Shown here: one piece after another, positions 36,914 through 47,573 of the stretch
Position numbering within the stretch: the stretch's first letter is position 1
How the letters are laid out: each line of letters opens with the position of its first letter
Assembly: GCA_019748055.1 (NCBI GenBank)
Contig: JAIEQC010000008.1
Coordinates: forward strand, 1 to 64,000
DNA from: Caulobacteraceae bacterium
GTDB taxonomy: Bacteria > Pseudomonadota > Alphaproteobacteria > Caulobacterales > Caulobacteraceae
Direction: 5' to 3'
Length of the DNA stretch: 64,000 nucleotides
The notes under the pieces: model-generated
The model's input: the letters and a program-made list of their open reading frames with translations, nothing else
Databases searched by the model: none
What the model was told of the DNA's origin: nothing
Position numbers and translations under genes: made by a program

Positions 36914-37405
36914 TCAGGCGGGGTTGGCCGCGAGCCAGGCCTCCAGGCGGTCGAGCGTGGAGTTCCAGCCGTACTCGTGGCCGGTCAGGCTGCGTTCGGA
37001 CTTCAGGCCTTCGTGGGTGAAGTCCATGCGGGTGCGGCCGTCGTCGGTCTCGTGCAGGACGACCGTGACGAGGGTGTCGGCCGGCGGGCCGTCCTCGTGG
37101 CTCTCGTCCCAGCGGAAGGTGAAGACCAGGCGTTCGGGCTCCACGATCTCGCGATAGTGGCCTCCCTGCCAGAGGTCCTCGCCGGTCTCCGTCGAGCGCA
37201 GGCAGGCCCGCCACTCGCCGCCGACCCGCAGGTCGTTGGTCCCCGACACCATCGGCCATTCGACAGGCCCAACCCAGTTGACCCGCATCTCCGGCCGCGT
37301 CCACGCCATCCAGACCAGGGCGCGCGGCGCGTCGAAGGTGCGCGTCAGGTCCAGCCGGTGCGGCAGGAGCGTCGGCAACGCGGGCAGGGCGGTCGCGGCG
37401 GCCAT
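36914..37405 (-). CDS. SRPBCC/AHSA1-domain protein
   Basis: 163 residues with the AHSA1 pattern: TRTFDAPRALVWMAWTRPE, a hydrophobic ligand cavity sequence LRVGGEWRACL, and TLVTVVLHETDDGRTRM. Such START-like proteins bind small hydrophobic ligands; the ligand is unknown. It is separated by 1 base from the preceding paralogous SRPBCC gene and by 24 bases from the VOC gene, consistent with one operon. Confidence 0.88.
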   Translation of the reverse strand: MAAATALPALPTLLPHRLDLTRTFDAPRALVWMAWTRPEMRVNWVGPVEWPMVSGTNDLRVGGEWRACLRSTETGEDLWQGGHYREIVEPERLVFTFRWDESHEDGPPADTLVTVVLHETDDGRTRMDFTHEGLKSERSLTGHEYGWNSTLDRLEAWLAANPA

Positions 37406-37406
37406 G

Positions 37407-37916
37407 TCAGAGGGTCTTCACGATCTGGTTCAGCTGATCGGCGACCTGGCCCCAGCCCTCGTGGAAGCCCATCTGCTCGTGCTGCTTCATGGCTTCTTCG
37501 GTCCAGTGGCTGGCGGTGGCCTTGTAGCGGGTGCGGCCGTCACCGGTGGGCTCCAGATCGATGCGGGCCACCATGAAGGGGGCGCCGGCGGGCTTCCAGT
37601 CCGGCGTCAGGGCATCGGTCGAGATGATGCGGCGGTTCTCGACGATCTCGAGGTAGATCCCCGAGTTCGGAAAGCGTTCGCCCTCCGGCCCTTCCATGAC
37701 GAAGTTGAAGCGGCCCCCCGGGTGTGGTTCCAGCACCATGTCGCTGATGTTCCACGGCTTGGGCGCGAACCACTGCGACAGGATGGCGGGGTCCGTGTAG
37801 GCGCGGAACACCTTCTCCGGCGGCGCGTCGATCGTGCGCTCCAGAACTAGATCAAAAGTATGCGCGACGCCGTCCGAGTCGCAGGGATTCGTCTCAGTTT
37901 CGGCTACCATCGTCAT
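37407..37916 (-). CDS. SRPBCC/AHSA1-domain protein
   Basis: 169 residues from ATG 37916 (MTMVAETETN), with a second ATG two codons later. The START-like domain shows DLVLERTIDAPPEKVFRAYTD, PHPGGRFNFVMEG and GRTRYKATASHWT. The gene overlaps the end of arsR by 23 bases, so it is translated from the same message. ArsR plus SRPBCC gene pairs are widespread in proteobacteria and actinobacteria; the ligand is not known. Confidence 0.88.
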   Translation of the reverse strand: MTMVAETETNPCDSDGVAHTFDLVLERTIDAPPEKVFRAYTDPAILSQWFAPKPWNISDMVLEPHPGGRFNFVMEGPEGERFPNSGIYLEIVENRRIISTDALTPDWKPAGAPFMVARIDLEPTGDGRTRYKATASHWTEEAMKQHEQMGFHEGWGQVADQLNQIVKTL

Positions 37917-38241
37917 GCCCTTTCTGAATGTTGTGCAGGTATTCTTCCAAACGGTCGAAGCTCTGGTCCCAGTAGCGGCGATAGTGTTCGATCCACTCCG
38001 CAATGCCCTTCATGCCCATCGGCTCCAGCCGGGCGGGCCGCCACTGCGCCTCGCGACCTCGACTGATCAGACCGGCGCGCTCCAGCACCTTCAGATGCTT
38101 CGACACCGCCGCCAGGCTCATGTCGAACGGCTCGGCCAACTCGTTCACCGACGCCTCGCCGTCGCACAAGCGCGCCAGGATCGCGCGACGCGTCGGGTCG
38201 GCGAGGGCGGCGAACTTCTGGCTGAGCGGGTCGGTCGACAT
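37894..38241 (-). CDS. ArsR-family transcriptional regulator
   Basis: 115 residues with a winged helix-turn-helix: KFAALADPTRRAILARLCDG, then VNELAEPFDMSLAAVSKHLK and LERAGLISRGREAQ. It lacks the CxC metal-binding motif of ArsR/SmtB metal sensors, so it is likely an SdpR-type regulator that responds to another signal. It heads the SRPBCC operon, and two operator-like elements lie just upstream. Confidence 0.92.
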   Translation of the reverse strand: MSTDPLSQKFAALADPTRRAILARLCDGEASVNELAEPFDMSLAAVSKHLKVLERAGLISRGREAQWRPARLEPMGMKGIAEWIEHYRRYWDQSFDRLEEYLHNIQKGHDDGSRN

Positions 38242-38254
38242 GGCGAGCCTTCAT

Positions 38255-38270
38255 TGAACTGAGTGGTTGA
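38255..38270. promoter_or_regulatory. Operator-like element 1 (probable ArsR site)
   Basis: The element matches site 2 in its right half, AGTGGTTGA (reverse TCAACCACT), with a degenerate left half TGAACTG. It lies 14 bases upstream of the arsR start codon, and its centre is 38 bases from that of site 2. Confidence 0.55.
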
Positions 38271-38292
38271 ATACGTCTTCATTGCCCAGCCG

Positions 38293-38308
38293 TCAACCAC
38301 TTGGTTGA
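38293..38308. promoter_or_regulatory. Operator-like palindrome 2 (probable ArsR site)
   Basis: TCAACCA-CT-TGGTTGA, a perfect 7-2-7 palindrome in the 121-base region between arsR and the flavodoxin-family gene. It is probably a regulator binding site serving one or both divergent genes. Confidence 0.6.
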
Positions 38309-38362
38309 ATAAAGCGTCGGAACGCCGACCGACGCTCGCCGTTTGACCCGCTCAACCCGGAG

Positions 38363-38986
38363 ATGTCGATGCGCGCGCTGATCCTGAACTGCACCTTGAA
38401 GCCGTCCCCGGCGCCGTCCAGCACGGAGGCGCTGGCCAAGGTCGTCGCCGCCGAGCTGGAGAAGGGCGGGGCGGAAGTCGAGTTCGTCCGGCTGGTCGAT
38501 CTGAACATCAAGCCCGGCGTCGAGGCCGACATGGGCGAGGGCGACGAGTGGCCCGGCGTGCGCGAGAAAATCCTGGCCGCCGACATCCTGATCATGGCCA
38601 CGCCGATCTGGCTGGGGCAGGCGTCCAGCGTCTGCATGCGCGCGCTGGAACGCATGGACGCCTTCTTCTCGGAAGCCGACGACGACGGCCGGCCGCACCT
38701 GTTCGGCAAGGTGGCCGGCATCGTCATCACCGGCAACGAGGACGGGGCGCACCACATCGTGGGCACCGTGGGTCAGTCGCTGATCGACCTGGGCTTCACC
38801 ATTCCCGGCCAGAGCTGGACCTACTGGCACCTGGGCCCGGGCCCCGGTCCGGACTACGTCGAGACGGATCAGGGCCACGACTATTCGGACCGCGTCGGTC
38901 GCAACGCGGCGCGCAATTTGCTGGCCGTCGCGGGCGCGATCTCGCAGACGACCTATCCGGTTCCGGAGAGCGACGAAGAGGACTAG
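38363..38986 (+). CDS. Flavodoxin-family NAD(P)H-dependent FMN oxidoreductase
   Basis: 207 residues; ATG 38369 is an alternative start. The sequence MRALILNCTLKPSP, then ADILIMATPIWLGQ and FGKVAGIVITGNEDGA, fits the FMN-binding flavodoxin-like fold of WrbA/NADPH-dependent FMN reductases. It may act as a quinone or azo reductase; the exact substrate is unknown. It is divergent from arsR and shares the region with the operator pair, so it may belong to the same regulon. Confidence 0.88.
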   Translation: MSMRALILNCTLKPSPAPSSTEALAKVVAAELEKGGAEVEFVRLVDLNIKPGVEADMGEGDEWPGVREKILAADILIMATPIWLGQASSVCMRALERMDAFFSEADDDGRPHLFGKVAGIVITGNEDGAHHIVGTVGQSLIDLGFTIPGQSWTYWHLGPGPGPDYVETDQGHDYSDRVGRNAARNLLAVAGAISQTTYPVPESDEED

Positions 38987-39012
38987 GCTTCGGTTCTCGT
39001 CCGGAGACCGCC

Positions 39013-39477
39013 ATGCTCGCTTCCCTCGCCGTCGCCCTGTTGCTGCCGATCGGCGGCGATCCCGAGACCGCGGCGGTGGAGGCGACCATCGACCGCATGC
39101 ACGCCGCCGCCTCGGCGGCCGACGGCCCGACCTATTTCGCCCAGTTCACGCCCGAGGCGCGCTTCGTCGGCACGGACGCGACCGAGCACTGGCCGCTGGC
39201 GGCCTTCCGCGCCTATGCCGAGCCCTATTTCGCGCAGGGGCGGGGCTGGACCTACGTCCCGCGCGATCGCGTGGTGACGATCGCGCCGATCGACTGCCGC
39301 TGCGTGGCCTGGTTCGACGAGAAGCTGACGAACGACAGCTATGGCGACCTGCGGGGTTCGGGCGTACTTCGGCTGATGGAGGGCAGCTGGAAGATCGACC
39401 AGTACGTGCTCAGCTTGACCGTACCGAACGATCGAGCGGCGCAGGTCGTTCAGGTGATCGCCGCTCCCGCCGAATGA
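39013..39477 (+). CDS. Exported SnoaL/NTF2-like protein
   Basis: 154 residues. A short hydrophobic N-terminus (MLASLAVALLLPIGG) suggests a signal peptide. The NTF2-like pattern follows: AVEATIDRMHAAASAADG, ARFVGTDATEHWPL and RLMEGSWKIDQYVLSLTVP. This DUF4440/SnoaL-type fold is often catalytic or ligand-binding; no role can be assigned. Its 3' end overlaps the convergent membrane-protein gene by 68 bases. Confidence 0.8.
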   Translation: MLASLAVALLLPIGGDPETAAVEATIDRMHAAASAADGPTYFAQFTPEARFVGTDATEHWPLAAFRAYAEPYFAQGRGWTYVPRDRVVTIAPIDCRCVAWFDEKLTNDSYGDLRGSGVLRLMEGSWKIDQYVLSLTVPNDRAAQVVQVIAAPAE

Positions 39478-40432
39478 GGGCGCCGTCGGCCTCGTCCTCG
39501 ATGACGGCATCGACCGCCTCATTGGTCCGCCGGTCGATGGCCATCAGTTCACGCTCGATCTCCAGACCTTCGTCCATCAACTCCATCGACCGCACGCGGC
39601 GCGCCTCGAACTGACGGAACACGCCTTGGCTGCGGAACATGAACATGCCGCCCATTGGCTCCCATGATCCGCGATTGGCCTGAAGCATGTCGAGGTGCTC
39701 GCCGACCAGGTCCAGCAGGTCGGACTGCAGCGCCCAGTAGCGCGCCAGCAGCGGGGCCTTGTCCTGGGCGCCGACGTCGAACCGAGCCAGCACGGCCTCC
39801 CGCGCCTCGCGGTCCATGACGTTGTCGGCCAGCACCTGACGCGCGGCGGCGTCGGCGGTGGCCAGCTTGCCGGGCGCCGCCTGGATCAGCTCTTCCGCCA
39901 GCTTCAGGCGCTCCCGCGCCTCGTCGAAGCCGCCGGCACGGTCGAGGCCTCGCGGACTGAAGGCGGTGGGTCCGGCGGCGAAGCCCAGCTCTCGATGCAC
40001 GGCCGCGTAGGCCCACGCCTGCTTGTTGCGCGAGTCCTGCAGCGCCTCCAGCAGGCGGGCGGCATAGCCGGCGCGATCCGCCTCCATGGTTCGTGCCACG
40101 GTCTGGGGCGCACCGGCGACCAGCGCGAGGCCGGCCAGTCCGGCGGCATAGGCCAAGCCGTGCCGCCGGTTCGCGGGCTGAAGGATCAGGGCGTTGGCCA
40201 GACCGCCGACGGCCGAGGCCATCAGCAGCGAGACCAGGACCAGGGTGCCCACGGTCGTGACCCAGATGTTCAGGCTGCCGCGATCGGTGCCGTCGCCGAA
40301 CGCCTCGACGTCCAAGGCGCCCGACGCCCACCACGCCGCGCCGGCGACGACCGCCGCGCCCGCGACCAGAAACGGCCAGCTGGGCACGCGCGACTGCCAC
40401 GTCTTGCGACGCGAGCCTGAAAACTTGTCCAT
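39410..40432 (-). CDS. Membrane protein of unknown function with long helical cytoplasmic or periplasmic domain
   Basis: 340 residues from ATG 40432; I do not recognise the family. Three membrane segments lie at about 19-39, 56-85 and 91-108. The remaining 230 residues look alpha-helical and charged, with repeated Ala/Glu/Arg/Leu helices (RERLKLAEELIQAAPGKL, RREAREAVLARF-like) and a region of Met/Phe/Gln (PMGGMFMFRSQG). Its 3' end overlaps the convergent SnoaL-like gene by 68 bases. An upstream open frame to 41158 is the shadow of recO. Confidence 0.7.
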   Translation of the reverse strand: MDKFSGSRRKTWQSRVPSWPFLVAGAAVVAGAAWWASGALDVEAFGDGTDRGSLNIWVTTVGTLVLVSLLMASAVGGLANALILQPANRRHGLAYAAGLAGLALVAGAPQTVARTMEADRAGYAARLLEALQDSRNKQAWAYAAVHRELGFAAGPTAFSPRGLDRAGGFDEARERLKLAEELIQAAPGKLATADAAARQVLADNVMDREAREAVLARFDVGAQDKAPLLARYWALQSDLLDLVGEHLDMLQANRGSWEPMGGMFMFRSQGVFRQFEARRVRSMELMDEGLEIERELMAIDRRTNEAVDAVIEDEADGALIRRERRSPERPAPLDRSVRSS

Positions 40433-40522
40433 GACGCAACTCCCCCTTGCGTCAGTAAGCGCGAACAGGCCGGTCGCGGCAAGAGGCTTCCCGCGCGCGC
40501 CCGGCGCGCCTAAGCCACGGGC

Positions 40523-41254
40523 ATGGAGATCACCGACGAGGCCTTCGTGCTGGCGGCCCGCGCGCATGGCGACACGGGGGCCGTCGTCGACCTGCTGACG
40601 CGCGAGCACGGCCGGCGGCTGGCCTATGTCGCCGGTGGAGCGTCGCGGCGAATGAAGCCCTTTTTGCAGGCCGGGGCGCGGGTGGAGGTCGAGCTTAGGG
40701 CTCGCACGTCCGATCAGCTGGGATCGGCGCGGCTGGAACCGGTGGGTGAGGGGCCCAGCGCCCTGTTCGACGATCCGCTGGCGCTGGCCGGCCTCTTGGC
40801 TGCGGCGGCGGTTGCGCAGGGCGCCCTGCCGGAGCGGGAGGCGCATCCGGGCGCCTTCTTCGCGCTGGAGGCCCTGTCGGGCGTCCTGGGCCTGCCGGAC
40901 GTCTGGCCGGCCGTTTATGTGCGCTATGAGCTGGGCCTGCTGGAGGAGCTGGGCTTCGGCCTGGACCTCAGCGTCTGCGCCGTGTCGGGCAGCCGGGACG
41001 ACCTGGCCTGGGTCAGTCCGCGCACCGGGCGCGCGGTGTCGATGAGCGCGGGCGCGCCCTACATCGATCGTCTGCTGCGGTTGCCTCCCTTCCTGCTGGG
41101 CGCCCAGGCGGGGCTGGGGGAGGGGGATGTGCGCGCGGGGCTGGACCTGTCGGCCCACTTCCTGACGCGCTGCGTGTTCGACCCGCTGAACCGGCCGCTG
41201 CCGGAGGCACGGGATCGCATGGTCGAGCGCCTGCGGGCGGCCGGGCTGGCTTGA
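40523..41254 (+). CDS. recO: DNA repair protein RecO
   Basis: 243 residues. The N-terminal OB-fold is DEAFVLAARAHGDTGAVVDL and LLTREHGRRLAYVAGGASRR; the C-terminal helical part has SHFLTRCVFDPLNRPLPEARDRMVERL. RecO with RecR loads RecA onto SSB-coated DNA in the RecF pathway. The Cys of a zinc-finger-like element is only partly present, as in other alphaproteobacterial RecO. Divergent from the unknown membrane protein. Confidence 0.92.
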   Translation: MEITDEAFVLAARAHGDTGAVVDLLTREHGRRLAYVAGGASRRMKPFLQAGARVEVELRARTSDQLGSARLEPVGEGPSALFDDPLALAGLLAAAAVAQGALPEREAHPGAFFALEALSGVLGLPDVWPAVYVRYELGLLEELGFGLDLSVCAVSGSRDDLAWVSPRTGRAVSMSAGAPYIDRLLRLPPFLLGAQAGLGEGDVRAGLDLSAHFLTRCVFDPLNRPLPEARDRMVERLRAAGLA

Positions 41255-41338
41255 TGACCGAAACGTAATCCCGGTGCGCGTGACTTCGCCGCGGCCCGGA
41301 TGTTAGCTGCGGCGCATCGAGATCGAGGAAACCTCACC

Positions 41339-42946
41339 ATGTTCAAGCGCGTCTTCGTCGCCGGCCTGTCGGCGCTCCTGCTGGCGGGGGCCTCGTCCGT
41401 CGCCATGGCCCAGACCGTGGACGCCCAGCTGGGCGACCGGATGAAGGGCCACATCACCTATCTGGCGTCCGACGAACTGGAGGGCCGCGACACCGGCTCT
41501 GCGGGGCACATCGCAGCCGCCGAATACGTCGAGCGCCACTACGCCGAGTTCGGCCTCAAGCCGCTGGGCAACGCCGAGCGCACCAGCTGGCGCCAGCCTA
41601 TCACCTTCGCCAACATCACGACCACCGGCGGAACGATGCGGGTCGGCGACCAGGTCTTCAACCAGGCCGAACACGCCGCCCTGTACAGCACGGTCATCGG
41701 GGACCAGACCTTCGACGCCGAGATGGTCTTCGTCGGCCACGGCGTGGTCGCCCCGACCGAGGGCATCGACGACTACGCCGGGCTGGACGTGCGCGGGAAG
41801 ATCGTCGTGGTGCTCTATGACATGCCTCAGGGCCTGCCCAGCGAGCTGAGCGCCCACATCCAGTCGTCGAAGGCCACGACGGCGGCCGAGCGCGGCGCGA
41901 TCGGCGTGCTGACGCTTCTGCCGGCGCAGGCTCGGCCGGCTCCCTGGGCCTATCTGATGACCTTCCTGGGCGAGCCGCAGATGAAGTGGACGGACGCGCA
42001 GGGGCGCCCGCAGTCCGACGCCAAGGGCCTGCAGTTCGAGGGCTATCTGTCGACCGCGATGACCGACGCCCTGTTCGTCGGCGCCCCGATGTCGGCGCAG
42101 GACGTCCAGACCAAGGGCGCGACCGAGCGGGTCCAGGGCTTCGCCCTGCCGGGCCGCATGAGCGGCTCCATCGCGACTTCGGCCGAGATGATCGAGAGCC
42201 CAAACGTGGTCGGCGTTCTGGAGGGATCCGACCCCCAGCTGAAGAACGAGTATGTCGTGGTCCTGGGTCACCTCGATCACGAGGGCGTCGATCCGGAGCA
42301 GGAAGGCGACGACAAGATCTTCAACGGCGCCATGGACAATGCTTCCGGCATCGCGACCATGATCGAGGTCGCCCGCGAACTGTCCAAGAACCCGCCCAAG
42401 CGTTCCGTGATCTTCCTGGCCGTGACGGGCGAGGAGAAGGGCCTGCTGGGTTCCAGCTTCTTCGCCGCCAATCCGACCGTGCCGCTGGAGAACATCGTCG
42501 CGGCCGTGAACCTGGACATGCCGATCCTGACCTACGCCTTTGAGGACCTGGTGGCCTTCGGCGCCGAACACTCGACGCTGGGCGTGGTGGTCAAGGAAGC
42601 GACCGAAGCCGTGGGCGTGGGTCTGACGCCCGATCCGACGCCGGAAGAGGCCTTCTTCGTCCGCTCCGACCACTATGAGTTCGTGAAGGCGGGCGTGCCG
42701 TCGGTCTATCTGGATCCGGGGCCGGCCGGGCCGGGCGCCGTGGCCAGCGCCGACTTCCTTGAGAACCACTACCACAAGGTCTCCGACGAGATCGATCTGC
42801 CGTTCGACTGGAACGCCGCGGCCCGCTTCGCCGTGGTCAACACCTCGATCGCGCGCACGATCGCCGACGGCGAGCGGCCCCTGTGGTACGCCGACAGCCC
42901 ATTCGCCTCGCCGGACCGTCCGACGGCGCAACGTCCCGCGAACTGA
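41339..42946 (+). CDS. Exported M28-family zinc peptidase with PA domain
   Basis: 535 residues from ATG 41339. The signal peptide is residues 1-24 (ending ASSVAMA). A PA domain insertion occupies the region around AEMVFVGHGVVAPTEGIDDY and KIVVVLYD. Zinc-binding motifs of M28 are VVLGHLDHEG, NGAMDNASGIATMIE, AVTGEEKGLLGS and AVNLDMPI. It is likely a periplasmic or outer-membrane aminopeptidase. An in-frame ATG at 41300 is less likely. Confidence 0.9.
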   Translation: MFKRVFVAGLSALLLAGASSVAMAQTVDAQLGDRMKGHITYLASDELEGRDTGSAGHIAAAEYVERHYAEFGLKPLGNAERTSWRQPITFANITTTGGTMRVGDQVFNQAEHAALYSTVIGDQTFDAEMVFVGHGVVAPTEGIDDYAGLDVRGKIVVVLYDMPQGLPSELSAHIQSSKATTAAERGAIGVLTLLPAQARPAPWAYLMTFLGEPQMKWTDAQGRPQSDAKGLQFEGYLSTAMTDALFVGAPMSAQDVQTKGATERVQGFALPGRMSGSIATSAEMIESPNVVGVLEGSDPQLKNEYVVVLGHLDHEGVDPEQEGDDKIFNGAMDNASGIATMIEVARELSKNPPKRSVIFLAVTGEEKGLLGSSFFAANPTVPLENIVAAVNLDMPILTYAFEDLVAFGAEHSTLGVVVKEATEAVGVGLTPDPTPEEAFFVRSDHYEFVKAGVPSVYLDPGPAGPGAVASADFLENHYHKVSDEIDLPFDWNAAARFAVVNTSIARTIADGERPLWYADSPFASPDRPTAQRPAN

Positions 42947-43018
42947 TCCACAGACCGAACTGAGACCATCGGGGAGCGGGGCGCTAGACTGGCGCTCCGC
43001 TTCTTGATTCTGGACAGC

Positions 43019-45216
<2,198 letters not shown>

Positions 45217-45220
<4 letters not shown>

Positions 45221-45951
45221 GCCAGCGGCGCCCAGCCGAACCGGGTCAGGGCCTCGAGAGGCCGGAAGCGCGCCTTGTAGTCCATGGCGCGCGACCCCTC
45301 GACCCAGTAGCCGAGGTAGACGTAGGGTAGGTCCAGCGCGCGCGCCTGCACCACGTGATCCAGAACGGCGAAGACGCCCAGCCCCCGCTTGACCTCGGCC
45401 GGGTCGAAGAAGCTGTAGACCATCGACAGTCCGTCAGAGAGCACGTCGGTCAAGGCCACGCCCATCAGCCGGCCCGGCCCGCCGTCGGTAGAGGGCAGGC
45501 GATATTCAACCAGATGCGTACGCACGGCCGTGTCCTCGACCATGGCGACGTAGTCGAGCCAGCCCATGTCGCGCATGCCGCCGACCGGGTGACGGGCCAG
45601 CAGATAGCGGCGCAGAAGGTCGAACTGTTCGACGGTCGCCTCAGCCTCGACGAAGTGGCGCACTAGGTCGCCGTTGTGACGAAGCACGCGCCGGCGGCTC
45701 CGTGAAAGATCGAAGCGGTCCAGCGGGATACGCACCGAGACGCAGGCGTCGCAGGCGTCGCAGGCGGGGCGATAGGCGATGTTCTGGCTGCGCCGGAACC
45801 CGGCCTGCGTCAGCTCGTCGTTGACCCAGGCGCCGTCGGAGAAGGGCAGGTTGGCGAACACCTTCCGCTCGGTCCGGCCTGGCAGATAGGGGCAGGGCGC
45901 CGTCGCCGTCATGTAGAACCGCAGCTGACGACGCGGGAGGTGCTGGGTCAC
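45217..45951 (-). CDS. bpt: Aspartate/glutamate leucyltransferase Bpt
   Basis: 244 residues. The N-terminal domain has the Cys-rich YRPACDACDACVSVRIPLDRF, and the C-terminal GNAT-like domain has SDGLSMVYSFFDP, then DLPYVYLGYWVEGSRAMDYK and RFRPLEALTRFGW. It transfers Leu to N-terminal Asp or Glu, marking proteins for the ClpAP N-degron pathway. A GAGTC site lies about 25 bases upstream of the start. It overlaps parC by 4 bases. Confidence 0.94.
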
Positions 45952-46048
45952 GGCCGGGTCCGCGAGCGAGGACGGGAGTCAAAATCCATGAACCAATCTG
46001 ACCCGCCGCGCGCGGCGCCCGCAAGGCGTTTCGCGCGGCGACGTGGGG

Positions 46049-46951
46049 TCACAGGCTGGTGTCCCGCGGCAGGACCGGCGCCTCTCTCAGCAGCACGATC
46101 GAGATGCGGCGGTTGCCCGCCAGGCTGGGATCGTCGGGATAGAGGGGGTCGGATCCCGCCTTGCCGTTGACGGAATAGACGCGGTCAGGATCGACGCCCG
46201 CGGCCTGAAGGATCAGGCGAGAGGCGTCGGCGCGCTGGGCCGACAGCTGCCAGTCGCCCGGCGCGCTGGCCCGGCTGGAGCCTGCGACCGCGCTGGTGTG
46301 ACCGGTGATGGAAATGCGGTTGGGCAGTTGCACGATGACCTTGGCCACGGCGCGCAGCAGCAACTGGGCACGGGCGTTCGGTCGTGCCGAGTTCTGTTCG
46401 AACATGGACCGACCTTCCTGATCCACGATCTGGATGCGCAGGCCCTCGGGCGTCTGGTCGATGATCAGCTGTTTCGACAGCTCGGCCAGTTCCGGCATGG
46501 ACTGCATGGCTTGGCGCAGCGAGGCGGCGGCGGAGGCGAACTCGGCGGCCTCGCGCCGGGCGATCTCGTCGCGCAGCTCCTCCTCGCTGGCGGCGGCCAG
46601 GTTGGAGTTCTGCCCCGCTTCCTGAGGCGCGTCCGGCGGCGCCTCAGGGGCCAGTTCGGTGATGACCGACATCGACCCGGAACTCTTGGCCCCGTCGTCG
46701 CCCAGCGAGGTGCCGCCCAGAATTCCGCCCGATCCCGAGGTCGTGGCCGAAACGCTGGCGGGGGCGAAGTACTCGGCGATGCCGCGCTTCTGTTCCGGAT
46801 CGGTCGTGTTGATCAGCCACATCAAGAGGAAGAAGGCCATCATGGCGGTCACGAAGTCCGCATAGGCCACCTTCCACGCGCCGCCGTGGTGGCCGTGGCC
46901 GACGACCTTTTTGACCTTCTTGATCAGGATGGGGCGGTCGCTGACGGACAT
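46049..46951 (-). CDS. motB: Flagellar motor stator protein MotB
   Basis: 300 residues. The single membrane helix carries the proton-binding Asp (WKVAYADFVTAMMAFFLLMW), and a plug/linker region follows. The OmpA-like peptidoglycan-binding domain ends RISITGHTSAVAGSS, NRRISIVLL. It anchors the stator to the cell wall and, with MotA, makes the proton channel. MotA is not in this window. The first 13 residues are basic (IKKVKKVVGHGHHGG), a MotB hallmark. Confidence 0.95.
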   Translation of the reverse strand: MSVSDRPILIKKVKKVVGHGHHGGAWKVAYADFVTAMMAFFLLMWLINTTDPEQKRGIAEYFAPASVSATTSGSGGILGGTSLGDDGAKSSGSMSVITELAPEAPPDAPQEAGQNSNLAAASEEELRDEIARREAAEFASAAASLRQAMQSMPELAELSKQLIIDQTPEGLRIQIVDQEGRSMFEQNSARPNARAQLLLRAVAKVIVQLPNRISITGHTSAVAGSSRASAPGDWQLSAQRADASRLILQAAGVDPDRVYSVNGKAGSDPLYPDDPSLAGNRRISIVLLREAPVLPRDTSL

Positions 46952-47063
46952 GGGTTTCCAGCACGGACGGAGAGTCGCGGGGCAGGATCGGGGAAACAGG
47001 GTTAAGGGGGCCTTATCCGAACGCCGCCTTTCGCCGACTGCCGAAGATCGCTAGGTCCGCCCC

Positions 47064-47573
47064 ATGAGCCTTGAACCCGTGCCAGACGACCTGGTCGCCG
47101 CCTCGCGAGCCTATCGACGCACGCTGGGCACATTCGCGACCGGCGTCTGCGTCATGACGGCCTCGACGCCCGACGGGGGAATCGGACTGACCGCCAACTC
47201 CTTCGCCTCTGTGTCGCTCAACCCGCGCCTGATCCTGTGGTCGATCGCGCGCGACGCCGAACGGCATGCAGCCTTCGCCTCGGCCGAGCGGTTCGGGGTG
47301 CATGTGCTGGGGGCCGACGACCGCGCCCGCGCCGAACGGTTCGCGTTCGGTGACGCCCGGCTAGCCCCCGACGACCTGACCGACGCCGAGGGGGCGCCCC
47401 GGCTGCGCGACGTGCTGGCTCGGCTGGAATGCGTGACCCATGAGCGGCACGAGGTCGGCGATCATACCGTCATCATCGGGCGGGTCGTGGATTTTCAGGG
47501 CGAGCCAGGGCCGGCGCTGACCTATTTCCGTGGCGGCTTCGGTCGTCTGGGCGTCGAGGGGGAGCAGGCGTGA
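47064..47573 (+). CDS. Flavin reductase-like, FMN-binding split-barrel protein
   Basis: 169 residues. The flavin reductase domain shows RTLGTFATGVCVMTA, GLTANSFASVSLNPRLILWSI and VGDHTVIIGRVVDF. These enzymes supply reduced FMN/FAD to partner monooxygenases or act on their own; no monooxygenase is seen here. The stop overlaps the next gene's GTG by 4 bases, so they are coupled. Confidence 0.92.
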   Translation: MSLEPVPDDLVAASRAYRRTLGTFATGVCVMTASTPDGGIGLTANSFASVSLNPRLILWSIARDAERHAAFASAERFGVHVLGADDRARAERFAFGDARLAPDDLTDAEGAPRLRDVLARLECVTHERHEVGDHTVIIGRVVDFQGEPGPALTYFRGGFGRLGVEGEQA

